A stretch of 35,906 nucleotides of DNA, from contig JAADFF010000054.1 of assembly GCA_013153035.1 (NCBI GenBank), positions 1-35,906 on the forward strand. The letters are read 5' to 3'. Shown here piece by piece: positions 15,245-23,118 of the stretch. A model generated the notes under the pieces. It was not told the DNA's origin. It worked only from the letters and a program-made list of their open reading frames with translations, and made no database searches. The translations under genes and the position numbers were made by a program. This DNA is from Dictyoglomota bacterium (GTDB lineage: Bacteria; Coprothermobacterota; Coprothermobacteria; Coprothermobacterales; JAADFF01). Within the stretch, counting starts at the first letter, position 1. Each line of letters starts with the position of its first letter.

Positions 15245-15901
15245 ATGAATGGGATGGCAAGACTAAAAGCAGGTGAAAGCTTGGGCAAACTGGTATGGCC
15301 AGATGTTGAGGATGTCATCAGCACAACACCAAAGGGTGATTTGGATACCATCCTTTCAACGGCAAAGTTCGCCGCTGAAAATGCCATTAAAAATAGATAT
15401 ATGCTGGCACCTTGGCTTGATGACGCCATCATCAATAGATACGATATTACATATGAACCCAAACCACATTACATCGTTTCTCATGTAAGGATTGAGGCAA
15501 CACGATGTCCAGGAGTTATTGCTATATTGGCAAACATTGTATCCTTGACAACTCTTCTTGATATGTTTAAAAGTGTTACCAAGAATGTTTATATATCGGA
15601 CATTATTATGTCAGGAGAAAACTATAATATCAAAGAAATTTCTGTGCTCTCACTGCCAGAAGAAGGTGTATATATCGAAGCAAAAGAGGGAGATACTTTT
15701 CCACTTACTATCAATGCAGAAGTACCAGGTGCCATTGGGCTACAATCTGTCATTGTTAAAGAATATGATATGCTTCTTATAGGTGATCTATGGCTAGAAA
15801 TAGTACCTGATCCAATAGGTATGCATATGGCCAAAGCCCTTAACAATGCTTCAGGAACCATTACCGATCATGCTTTTCTCATAAGGGGGATTAGGAAATG
15901 A
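15245..15901 (+). CDS. Divergent MoaC-like protein B (keeps Lys/Asp half of active site)
   Basis: 218 residues, starting at the ATG after GGAGG (7-base spacing), two bases after the previous stop. By eye it aligns to E. coli MoaC from PKGD (Lys30-Gly31-Asp32 for Lys51-Gly52-Asp53) through AKFAAENAIKNRYMLAP, VRIE (81-84, identical to E. coli 97-100) and LDMFKSV (Asp106 and Lys109 for Asp128 and Lys131). The LCHP motif is replaced by WLDD, so His77 is lost; the G-V-E-M-E region reads GVIAI, so both Glu are lost; and the KSGGKSG loop is not kept (MSGENYN). The N-terminal HMVDV block is also missing. About 90 residues after the core faintly resemble the second half of a MOSC domain (LLIGDLWLEIV). 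Homology is weaker than for its neighbour but the position in the operon supports it. Confidence 0.68.
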   Translation: MNGMARLKAGESLGKLVWPDVEDVISTTPKGDLDTILSTAKFAAENAIKNRYMLAPWLDDAIINRYDITYEPKPHYIVSHVRIEATRCPGVIAILANIVSLTTLLDMFKSVTKNVYISDIIMSGENYNIKEISVLSLPEEGVYIEAKEGDTFPLTINAEVPGAIGLQSVIVKEYDMLLIGDLWLEIVPDPIGMHMAKALNNASGTITDHAFLIRGIRK

Positions 15902-16410
15902 GTCATCACCATCATCACATACCCAGAATAGATGTAAAGGCTGGCGTTGTTGTCTGCTCTGATAGGGCTTCAAGAGGAGAATATGAGGACAAAGTCATTC
16001 CTACAGTGAAAGAAATTTTTGCAGAACTTGGATGGCAACTGATATTTACGTCTATCGTACCAGACAATATAGAAGATATAAGAAAAGCAGCAGAAGAAGG
16101 CATTAAAGCAGGTGTCCATGTGATTTTTACAGCAGGTGGTACAGGGGTATCACCTAGAGACGTTACACCAGAGGCCATAAAGCCCCTTATTGCAAAAGAA
16201 CTACCCGGTATAGCCGAGTATATGCGATATATTTCGTGGTCTAAGACCCCACATGCCTTACTTTCTCGGGCGGTAGCCGGTATAAGCCAAGAAGGGGTTA
16301 TCATTATCACACTACCCGGTTCACCTAAAGCATCACGGGAAATCATACCTGCCTTAAAAGATGCCATCATGCATGCTATACCTATTATTCAGGGATACAA
16401 AATTGAGTGA
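15898..16410 (+). CDS. moaB: MoaB/MogA-family molybdopterin adenylyltransferase
   Basis: Adenylylates molybdopterin before metal insertion by MoeA. The 170-residue chain has AGVVVCSDRASRGEYEDK, FTAGGTGVSPRDVTPEA (GGTG motif and the catalytic Asp region) and ITLPGSPKA, the three blocks of the MoaB/MogA fold. The N-terminus is MSHHHHHIPRID: five consecutive histidines encoded by mixed CAT/CAC codons. The ATG overlaps the preceding stop (ATGA) and has GGGGG 8 bases upstream, so the histidines belong to the native gene. MoaB and the MoeA proteins complete the late steps, but MoaD and MoaE (molybdopterin synthase) are not in the window. Confidence 0.94.
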   Translation: MSHHHHHIPRIDVKAGVVVCSDRASRGEYEDKVIPTVKEIFAELGWQLIFTSIVPDNIEDIRKAAEEGIKAGVHVIFTAGGTGVSPRDVTPEAIKPLIAKELPGIAEYMRYISWSKTPHALLSRAVAGISQEGVIIITLPGSPKASREIIPALKDAIMHAIPIIQGYKIE

Positions 16411-16420
16411 GGTGAGGGAA

Positions 16421-17335
16421 GTGAAAGAAGATATTATGCGTAAACCTGATTGGATTAAATTCCATATGCATATCACCAAGGACTATGGACATGTAAGAAA
16501 TGTGCTTGGTAGATACAATCTATCAACTGTTTGTGCTGAGGCCAAATGCCCTAATAGAGGAAAATGCTATTCCGATGGCACTGCCACATTTCTTATCCTC
16601 GGCGATATCTGTACTAGGGCATGTAGATACTGTAGCGTTAAAAAGGGGAAACCAGACCCTCTTGACCCAAACGAGCCTTTGAGAGTAGCCCTCGCTTCTA
16701 AGGAGTTAGAATTATCCTTTGTTGTCATAACATCAGTTACCCGTGATGATCTACCCGATGGTGGAGCACACCACTATGCGGAGACTGTAAGAAAGGTTAA
16801 AGAGTTAACAGGTGCAAAGGTGGAAGTGCTTATTCCAGATTTTAAGGGTAATATGGAACTTGTAGATATTGTGATGAAAGCCGAACCAGATGTAATGAAC
16901 CATAATATAGAGGTTGTACCAAGATTATTTAGAAGGATTAGACCCGGAGCCAATTATCAGCAATCTCTGGATATACTGAGATATGTTAAAGACCACTACC
17001 CCAATGCCGTTATAAAATCTGGCTTTATGGTAGGTCTTGGTGAGAATAAAGATGAAGTATTTAAGGTATTAAAAGATCTGTACTATGCAGGTGTTGATAT
17101 CGTAACCATAGGCCAATATCTCAGACCATCTAAACATCAAATGCCTGTGCATAGATACGTTACACCAGAAGAATTTAAAGAATATGAAGAATATGGTATG
17201 TCTATAGGTATCCCCGTAGTTGTTTCTGGTCCACTAGTAAGATCATCTTACAAAGCTAAGGAGAGTTATGAGATAATAATGATGAAAAGGGGGGATACGC
17301 ATGAAACTAGAAAAATATATGCCGCTGCTAATTGA
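16421..17335 (+). CDS. lipA: Lipoyl synthase LipA
   Basis: Radical SAM enzyme that inserts two sulfurs into the octanoyl chain on lipoate-dependent proteins. With a GTG start at 16421 (after GGTGAGGGAA) it has 304 residues. An ATG 15 bases on (16436) is the alternative; the frame extends upstream into moaB but that part is not LipA sequence. The auxiliary cluster motif Cys38-x4-Cys43-x5-Cys49 (CAEAKCPNRGKC) and the SAM cluster motif Cys64-x3-Cys68-x2-Cys71 (CTRACRYC) are intact, as is the C-terminal VRSSYKA with the serine that ligates the auxiliary cluster. It follows moaB by 10 bases within the cofactor operon. No lipoate ligase or octanoyltransferase is present, so the acceptor protein must be encoded elsewhere. 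Confidence 0.95.
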   Translation: MKEDIMRKPDWIKFHMHITKDYGHVRNVLGRYNLSTVCAEAKCPNRGKCYSDGTATFLILGDICTRACRYCSVKKGKPDPLDPNEPLRVALASKELELSFVVITSVTRDDLPDGGAHHYAETVRKVKELTGAKVEVLIPDFKGNMELVDIVMKAEPDVMNHNIEVVPRLFRRIRPGANYQQSLDILRYVKDHYPNAVIKSGFMVGLGENKDEVFKVLKDLYYAGVDIVTIGQYLRPSKHQMPVHRYVTPEEFKEYEEYGMSIGIPVVVSGPLVRSSYKAKESYEIIMMKRGDTHETRKIYAAAN

Positions 17336-18026
17336 GGTAAAAGACCTGCTTATGGATGAACCAGATACAGCAGGCAGAAAGGCGCTCGGTATCATCGAAA
17401 ACCTACTGAGAGATTTTGCACCAGATTATGGTATTGAATATACTGGGGATATTGAAGGGGAAACACTTGTAGAAATGCTTGCTGAAAAAGGTTTTATTCG
17501 AGATGAATATTTGAAAAAATCCTTATTGGAAATATGCGACATTAAATCCTGTCTACATACATCCAAAGGCTTTTTCCTAAAACCACAGACAGCTCGATTT
17601 ATCATTACTACACTTGAAATGCTTATTAAGCACAACGCCAAGGAAGCAAGACATCTTATTAGCAACCGACCAGTTATTGCCGATGTATCAGACACATTGG
17701 GTTATGCCAAGGAAGTAATGATGGAAAGGGGATTTTCTCAACTTCCTGTCATGGATGGTATTCGTATCATAGGAATGTTATCACTAAAAGGCCTTATAGG
17801 TAGGTTAGCAAACACTAATGTAGAAAGATGGGAGAACTTAAAAATTGGAGATATCAAAGAATATCTTGAAGAGGCACACATCATAAATAAGGAAACATCT
17901 GTAGATGATATTCTACAGTTCTTTAAGGAAAATCCCACAGGTATGCTCATCGTTACCGAAACAGGTCAAGAAACCAGTAGAGTTATAGGTGTTATCACAG
18001 CTTCTGACCTCATTCCACTCCTATAG
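17301..18026 (+). CDS. CBS-domain protein with N-terminal helical domain
   Basis: 241 residues. The C-terminal half (about 120-241) is a pair of CBS motifs: RPVIADVSDTLGYAKEVM...FSQLPVMDG...GMLSLKGLIGRL, then INKETSVDDILQFF...GMLIVTETG...VIGVITASDLIPLL. Such pairs bind adenosine nucleotides or SAM and act as sensors. The first 115 residues are helical, with RKALGIIENLLRDF, GETLVEMLAEKGFI and a conserved-looking HTSKG; the pattern recalls DUF4145/HEPN-like helical bundles, but this is a weak impression. The ATG has AGGGGGG six bases upstream and overlaps lipA by 35 bases, so it is the last gene of the cofactor operon. Its stop overlaps by 6 bases with the stop region of the convergent gene at 18021. 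Function in the operon is unknown; nucleotide-dependent control is inferred. Confidence 0.8.
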   Translation: MKLEKYMPLLIEVKDLLMDEPDTAGRKALGIIENLLRDFAPDYGIEYTGDIEGETLVEMLAEKGFIRDEYLKKSLLEICDIKSCLHTSKGFFLKPQTARFIITTLEMLIKHNAKEARHLISNRPVIADVSDTLGYAKEVMMERGFSQLPVMDGIRIIGMLSLKGLIGRLANTNVERWENLKIGDIKEYLEEAHIINKETSVDDILQFFKENPTGMLIVTETGQETSRVIGVITASDLIPLL

Positions 18027-18491
18027 CCAAAATTTGCGATAACGAACACCGTTTTTATTCTGAAAAATCTCATTAAGGGTGGGAGAGACAACTTCCACCC
18101 TTTTTTCTTTACCTACAAACCATTTTCTATTTGCGTTAAATACATCCTCTGACACGCGAAAAGACATATTGGGAATATCATTTACAAGCATGGTCTCGTA
18201 AGGAACAAGCCATACCACCCCATCTACCTCTCTGTAAAACTCTGTTAGAAGATTGTAGTCATAGGCAAAAAGCCATATGTGGGAATATATATCCAACAAA
18301 GTAGATAGATCATCTGATACATTTCCTTTTATAAATAGCACTAAAGCATCGGGAGAATATTTCTTCAGAGTATATCGCAGTTTCTTCTCAGACAAAGGCC
18401 TAAACATGGGAACATCACCTATAAAGGCTACTGTAGTCATTCTGCCTATCAAAGCTGTCATTGATATATCAATCAGTCCATTTATAACCAT
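18021..18491 (-). CDS. Hypothetical protein, last gene of coaBC-lepA-hemW group
   Basis: I do not recognise this 156-residue protein. It begins ATG at 18491, overlapping hemW by 10 bases, with GAGGAG 11 bases upstream inside hemW. Met11 and Met18 are alternative starts, the latter giving MTTVAFIGDVPMFRPL. It has no signal peptide or membrane helix. The sequence alternates short hydrophobic strands and polar stretches (TTVAFIGDV, DALVLFIKG, HIWLFAYD, GVVWLVPYE), as in a small alpha/beta fold, and has an aromatic-rich end (VRYRKFWL). It is on the same strand as and tightly linked to hemW, and ends tail to tail with the CBS gene. No function assigned. Confidence 0.65.
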   Translation of the reverse strand: MVINGLIDISMTALIGRMTTVAFIGDVPMFRPLSEKKLRYTLKKYSPDALVLFIKGNVSDDLSTLLDIYSHIWLFAYDYNLLTEFYREVDGVVWLVPYETMLVNDIPNMSFRVSEDVFNANRKWFVGKEKRVEVVSPTLNEIFQNKNGVRYRKFWL

Positions 18492-19600
18492 GGCTCAAGC
18501 ATCTCCTCAATAACGCTATTTGAAAGCATAATACACTCAGGACTGTCTTTTACAAATAATCTATCATCAGTAATCTGTACACACTCCATATCTATTGCCC
18601 TACTTATAAGAATGCTCCAGTCCCCTCCCAGTCTCTCCCAGCGAAAACGGCTAATACCCTCACCTATCAGTCTGAGTGCCATAAGTCCATACTCCGTCAG
18701 AAGGTCTTTTCCCTTTACCACTTCGTGTTTTCTCTGGATACTACCCTGAAGATAATCTTTTATTGTAGGCACATTTTCATATCTTACAAAGTTGACAAAA
18801 CCCCATGCAGATACTCCAACTCCAACATAAAAATCCTGATACCAATACACAATATTATGTTTGCTCTCATATCCAGATAGTGCAAAGTTTGATATCTCGT
18901 AATGGTGATATCCCATATCTCCCATAAAGTTATACAACCATACCATATCTTCATATAAAATATCTTCCTCTACAGGCCCCCACTTACCACCACGAATAAG
19001 GGCATGTGCCAGCGTGCCCTCGTGTATATCCATCATATACACAGACATATGGTTTGGTTTCATCGCCACAATAGTCTTAATGTCTCTTCTAAACGACATA
19101 GATATGCCATAGGGCAGATAAGTAGGATAAATCATATCTACATTGAAATTAATACCACTACTAGCAAGATACTCGATTGCCCTGATAGAATCTTTAGCCG
19201 TATGTTTCCTGTTCCAAGCAGACAAGAGTTCATCACTGAGTGTTTGCACACCAACAGATACACGGTTGATACCCATAGATATGATATGGGAGAGCCAATC
19301 ACGGGATATATCTTCAGGATTGGCCTCAACAGTAAACTCTACAGGACCTCCCCACTTGCGCACCTTTAAAACAATCTTCTCAAGAAGAGAAAGGGGTAAG
19401 GCTGATGGAGTTCCTCCACCAATATATGCTGTATATAAGGTGGCATCAGGCAATGCCTGATGCCACCAGTCTATTTCTTCAAGTAGTCTATCTACATACT
19501 GCTTTTCAATATCCTCCTTAAGCAAAGGATATGAAACAAAGTCGCAATATGCACATTTGTAACGACAAAATGGAATATGAATATACAAAGATAGCCTCAA
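18482..19600 (-). CDS. hemW: Radical SAM heme chaperone HemW
   Basis: HemW (formerly called HemN-like coproporphyrinogen oxidase) binds heme and passes it to target enzymes. The 372-residue chain has the SAM cluster motif Cys12-x3-Cys16-x2-Cys19 ([12 protein letters not shown]), the [10 protein letters not shown] motif, [12 protein letters not shown], and the HemW signature [20 protein letters not shown]. It lacks the extra residues of true HemN oxidases. The TTG start at 19600 overlaps the lepA stop (TTGA) and has GGGGG 9 bases upstream. LepA followed by HemW is a widespread arrangement in Bacillota. The usual downstream hrcA-grpE-dnaK genes are not here. Confidence 0.9.
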   Translation of the reverse strand: MRLSLYIHIPFCRYKCAYCDFVSYPLLKEDIEKQYVDRLLEEIDWWHQALPDATLYTAYIGGGTPSALPLSLLEKIVLKVRKWGGPVEFTVEANPEDISRDWLSHIISMGINRVSVGVQTLSDELLSAWNRKHTAKDSIRAIEYLASSGINFNVDMIYPTYLPYGISMSFRRDIKTIVAMKPNHMSVYMMDIHEGTLAHALIRGGKWGPVEEDILYEDMVWLYNFMGDMGYHHYEISNFALSGYESKHNIVYWYQDFYVGVGVSAWGFVNFVRYENVPTIKDYLQGSIQRKHEVVKGKDLLTEYGLMALRLIGEGISRFRWERLGGDWSILISRAIDMECVQITDDRLFVKDSPECIMLSNSVIEEMLEPWL

Positions 19601-21396
19601 TCTTTGTTGCCCCCACTATCAACTTTTAGAACCTCGAGGAATGCTTCCTGAGGTATGCTAATGCGCCCAAATTTCTTCATACGCTTCTTACCTTCTTTTT
19701 GCTTCTGGAGCAGCTTTTTCTTTCTACTAACATCTCCACCATAACATTTAGCAAGCACATCTTTTTTAAGTGGTCTGATATTCTCACGGGCAACAATACG
19801 ACCGCCAACTTTCGCCTGAAGTGCTATCTCAAATAGCTGTCTGGGTATCACTTTCTTCAATCTAAGGAGCACTTCTCTCGCCCTTCGTGTTGCATAGTCC
19901 TTGGGGGCAACAAACGACAAAGCATCAACAGGTTTTCCGTTGACAAGTATTTCTACCTTGACAACATCAGCAGGTCTATAGCCAAGAAAGTCATAGTCAA
20001 AGGAAGCAAAACCACGTGAAACAGATTTTAGCTGGTCAAAGAAGTCAAGAATAATCTCTGAATACGGAAGGTCAAATGTCAGATGCACCCTATTTTCAGA
20101 TGGATACTCCATATGCACCATAATACCTCTACGGTTATGGGCCAGCTGCATAACAGGTCCAACATAGTCATTGGGAACAATAATCTCTCCTCTAACATAA
20201 GGTTCTTCTATGAGTTCTATCTCAGCAGGATCAGGAAAATCCGCCGGACTGTGTGCTTCTATAACCTCACCATTTTTCTTGGTAATACGATAAATAACAT
20301 TAGGCGTTGTAATAACAAGCTCAAGGTCAAATTCTCTCTCAAGCCTTTCCCTAACAATTTCCATATGAAGAAGTCCCAAGAAACCACACCTGAATCCAGG
20401 ACCCAGTGCCGGTGAGTTTTCTGGTTGGAAAAACAGAGCGGCATCATTCAATGCCAGTTTCTGAAGGGCATCTCTAAGCTTTTCAAAATCCTCGCTCTCC
20501 ACAGGATACAAACCGGCAAACACCATGGGCTTAACTTTTCTAAAACCAGGAATCGGCTCACTGGCAGGATTCTGGGCCGATGTTACCGTATCACCAACCT
20601 GGGCATCGCGAATATTCTTAATTGTGGCAGCAACCCATCCAACCTCACCGGGGCCGAGTTCATCTGTCTGAACCATCTCAGGTCTAAAAATACCAAGTTC
20701 GTTAACTTCATACTCACTACCTGTTGCCATGAGCTTTATCTTCATGCCTTTGCGTATCACTCCGTCAAAGACACGAACATAGATAATAACACCACGGTAG
20801 TTATCATATTTACTATCAAAGATAAGAGCCCTTAGAGGTTTTTCTGTATCACCGCTGGGAGCAGGTATTCTCTCCTTTATAGCCTCTATCAGTTCATCAA
20901 TACCCCACCCCATCTTAGCAGACACTAAGATAGCATCTGATGTATCTATACCGATAAGGTCTTCTATCTCCTGTTTAACCCTATCGGGGTCAGCTGCTGG
21001 GAGGTCTATCTTATTGATAACGGGTATAATCTCAAGATCGTTTTCTATTGCCTTGTATGCATGGGCCAGTGTCTGAGCCTCTACTCCCTGGGTGGCATCC
21101 ACAACAAGAAGGGCGCCCTCACATGAGGCAAGGGCACGGGACACCTCATAAGAAAAATCTACATGGCCAGGGGTATCAATGATATTGAATCGAAAACCAT
21201 CTATATCAAGCGATACAGGGTGAGATTTAATTGTTATTCCCCTTTCCCTTTCAAGGTCCATTTGGTCAAGATACTGCTCTATATTCTTTGCCTTTTTATT
21301 TCCTGCCCTTTCTAAAAATCTATCTGCAAGCGTGGATTTTCCATGGTCTATATGGGCAATTATAGAAAAGGTTCTTATCTTATCCATCGGAAACAT
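19597..21396 (-). CDS. lepA: Elongation factor 4 (LepA)
   Basis: Translational GTPase that acts on stalled or initiating ribosomes. The 599 residues are the normal length. G motifs are intact: [12 protein letters not shown] (G1), RGITIK (G2), DTPGHVDF (G3), NKIDLPAAD (G4) and SAKMGWG (G5). The LepA-specific C-terminal domain is present, including [20 protein letters not shown]-type sequence and the ending [18 protein letters not shown] at 21396 follows GAGGTG at 7 bases. It overlaps coaBC by 17 bases upstream and hemW by 4 downstream. Confidence 0.98.
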   Translation of the reverse strand: MFPMDKIRTFSIIAHIDHGKSTLADRFLERAGNKKAKNIEQYLDQMDLERERGITIKSHPVSLDIDGFRFNIIDTPGHVDFSYEVSRALASCEGALLVVDATQGVEAQTLAHAYKAIENDLEIIPVINKIDLPAADPDRVKQEIEDLIGIDTSDAILVSAKMGWGIDELIEAIKERIPAPSGDTEKPLRALIFDSKYDNYRGVIIYVRVFDGVIRKGMKIKLMATGSEYEVNELGIFRPEMVQTDELGPGEVGWVAATIKNIRDAQVGDTVTSAQNPASEPIPGFRKVKPMVFAGLYPVESEDFEKLRDALQKLALNDAALFFQPENSPALGPGFRCGFLGLLHMEIVRERLEREFDLELVITTPNVIYRITKKNGEVIEAHSPADFPDPAEIELIEEPYVRGEIIVPNDYVGPVMQLAHNRRGIMVHMEYPSENRVHLTFDLPYSEIILDFFDQLKSVSRGFASFDYDFLGYRPADVVKVEILVNGKPVDALSFVAPKDYATRRAREVLLRLKKVIPRQLFEIALQAKVGGRIVARENIRPLKKDVLAKCYGGDVSRKKKLLQKQKEGKKRMKKFGRISIPQEAFLEVLKVDSGGNKD

Positions 21397-22588
21397 GTTT
21401 TATCACCTCTTGCCATATACTTCTACTTATATCTCGCTTAGTACCATATGGTATATGTCTCTTTGCACCATCTTTAAATATAACATAGACCTCGTTATAA
21501 TCACTACCAAAGCCTATTTCTTTTCGAGAAACATCATTATAAACAATAGCATCTATACCCTTATCATTCATCTTCTGTACAGCCCGCTCAACACCCGATG
21601 CTGTTTCTGCAGAGAACCCTATAGTATACACATGTGGATATAGAGATTTAACCGTCTTCACAACATCGGGAGCAGGAGAAAGATGTATAACCATATCACC
21701 TTCACGCCTGTTGAGCTTACCTTCATGATATTCAGGAATAAAATCACCCACGGCAGCGGACATGATAAGCATATCGGCATGTTGCAGGTGCTTCTTTAAT
21801 AAGTCTACAAGGTCGTAGGCTGTATCAAAATACTCTACCCTCGCAAAATGAGGTGCATCTACACGGCTACCTTTACCCAGAAGCAATATGACATTTGCCC
21901 CAAGAATCCATGCTTCCCTTGCAAGCTCATACCCCATTTTCCCAGAAGATGGGTTGGATATAAATCTTACATTATCAATAAAGTGTCGTGTAGGTCCTGC
22001 CGTTATCACCACTGTTTTACCCTGAAGAGGTTTGTGCTCCACCATGGCATACTCAACATAATCAATAATCTTATCTATTTCAGGAAAACGACCTTTACCT
22101 GTATCACCACATGCAAGATACCCGCTATCTGGAGGCACCATTATATGTTTGGGATAAGCCAATACCATCTCTAAATTTCGCTGGGTTGAGGGATGTTCAT
22201 ACATAGCCGTATTCATAGCAGGGACAAGCACAACTGGTCCTGTAAAGGCAAGGTACGTATCAAGAACAATATTGTCGGCTATACCAGACACCATTTTGGC
22301 AAGAGTATTGGCAGTAAGTGGTGCCATAACCATTACATCGCCCCACTTTGCTGCTTCAACATGAGAGGCCCGTCTCCACTCTGGATGGTCATCACCACGC
22401 ATAACGAAGTTTCCACTAAGAGATTCCACCGTTCTAAAACCAATAAATTCCTCTGCCTTAGGCGTCATAAGCACCTGCACTGATGCACCAAGTTTATGCA
22501 TAGTACTTGTTAGATATGCCCCTTTATAGGCAGCTATGCCACCTGTTATAGCATGAAGTATATGTCTACCTTCCCACCTTTTATCCAC
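21380..22588 (-). CDS. coaBC: Bifunctional phosphopantothenate-cysteine ligase/decarboxylase CoaBC
   Basis: Carries two successive steps of coenzyme A synthesis. The N-terminal CoaC flavoprotein has [29 protein letters not shown], the [11 protein letters not shown] motif and the active-site cysteine in [14 protein letters not shown]. The C-terminal CoaB part has [45 protein letters not shown] (AAVGD where AAVAD is usual) and [13 protein letters not shown]. The GTG at 22588 (then [16 protein letters not shown]) is preceded by AAGGGGG at about 8 bases, giving 402 residues. The frame extends to 22618 but those codons lie over the ribosome binding site. It is the first gene of the coaBC-lepA-hemW group and diverges from padR across 52 bases. 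Confidence 0.94.
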   Translation of the reverse strand: MDKRWEGRHILHAITGGIAAYKGAYLTSTMHKLGASVQVLMTPKAEEFIGFRTVESLSGNFVMRGDDHPEWRRASHVEAAKWGDVMVMAPLTANTLAKMVSGIADNIVLDTYLAFTGPVVLVPAMNTAMYEHPSTQRNLEMVLAYPKHIMVPPDSGYLACGDTGKGRFPEIDKIIDYVEYAMVEHKPLQGKTVVITAGPTRHFIDNVRFISNPSSGKMGYELAREAWILGANVILLLGKGSRVDAPHFARVEYFDTAYDLVDLLKKHLQHADMLIMSAAVGDFIPEYHEGKLNRREGDMVIHLSPAPDVVKTVKSLYPHVYTIGFSAETASGVERAVQKMNDKGIDAIVYNDVSRKEIGFGSDYNEVYVIFKDGAKRHIPYGTKRDISRSIWQEVIKHVSDG

Positions 22589-22640
22589 CTTTAACGCCCC
22601 CTTTTTCATATGATACACTACAGAAAAAGGAGGGATAGCA

Positions 22641-23015
22641 GTGCCAGGAAGAAGAGGCGTTGGACGAGGAATGCGATGGGGAGGATATGGAGGCTGGTTT
22701 TTAAAACTTTTACTTCTCTTGCTTATAAGAAACGAACCATCCCATGGATATGACCTTGCGGCTAAACTGGCCCCCTTTGGCTACACAATACAAGGCCGTG
22801 GAGGAATGGGACCTATTTACCGTGTACTACGAGAACTAGAGATGGAAGGGCTTATTGTATCTTCTTGGGAAACACCCGGTCCCATGGGAGGTCCCGCACG
22901 AAGGATATATACTATCACCCCATTAGGTGAACAGACCCTTCGCCTGTGGATAGAAGAGCTAAGAAGTCAAAGAAAGATGATAGATAATATCTTAAAGTTA
23001 TATGAGGGAATGTAA
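22641..23015 (+). CDS. PadR-family transcriptional regulator
   Basis: 124 residues with the PadR winged helix: LLLLLLIRNEPSHGYDLAAKL, then GPIYRVLRELEMEGLIVSSWE and PARRIYTITPLGEQTLRLW (wing and the typical R-R-x-Y-x-I-T-x-x-G). The N-terminal tail (PGRRGVGRGMRWGGYGG) is rich in Gly and Arg, which may add nonspecific DNA contacts. The GTG start follows GGAGGG at 6 bases. It diverges from coaBC, so it may control itself and that operon. The 52-base gap contains an 8-base palindrome TCATATGA (22606-22613), a possible but unproven site. Its inducer is not predictable, and no obvious efflux pump is adjacent. Confidence 0.92.
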   Translation: MPGRRGVGRGMRWGGYGGWFLKLLLLLLIRNEPSHGYDLAAKLAPFGYTIQGRGGMGPIYRVLRELEMEGLIVSSWETPGPMGGPARRIYTITPLGEQTLRLWIEELRSQRKMIDNILKLYEGM

Positions 23016-23016
23016 G

Positions 23017-23106
23017 TGGCGGAGGGAGCGGGACTCGAACCCGCATGGCCGGAAGGCCACCCTCGGCTTTCGAGGCCGGGCCCTTAGCCAATTCGGGCAT
23101 CCCTCC
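23017..23106 (-). tRNA. tRNA-Ser (CGA)
   Basis: Class II tRNA of 90 bases with encoded CCA. Acceptor GGAGGGA pairs with TCCCTCC, then discriminator G and CCA. The anticodon loop CTCGAAA gives anticodon CGA (Ser). The long variable arm contains the hairpin TGGCC-TTCC-GGCCA, and the T arm is GCGGG-TTCGAGT-CCCGC. The anticodon stem has an apparent C27-A43 mismatch. It lies between the end of padR and the end of the SMC operon. Confidence 0.95.
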
Positions 23107-23118
23107 ACCGAGTATGTA

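Noticed and set aside
14487-15901. One moaC gene broken by a frameshift
   Set aside because: Each gene has its own start and ribosome binding site, each covers the MoaC core from the N- to the C-terminal half, and each has its own C-terminal extension. They overlap in homology instead of joining end to end.
15898-15915. Vector-derived His-tag contamination
   Set aside because: The histidine codons are flanked by an overlapping upstream stop codon and continuous native operon sequence.
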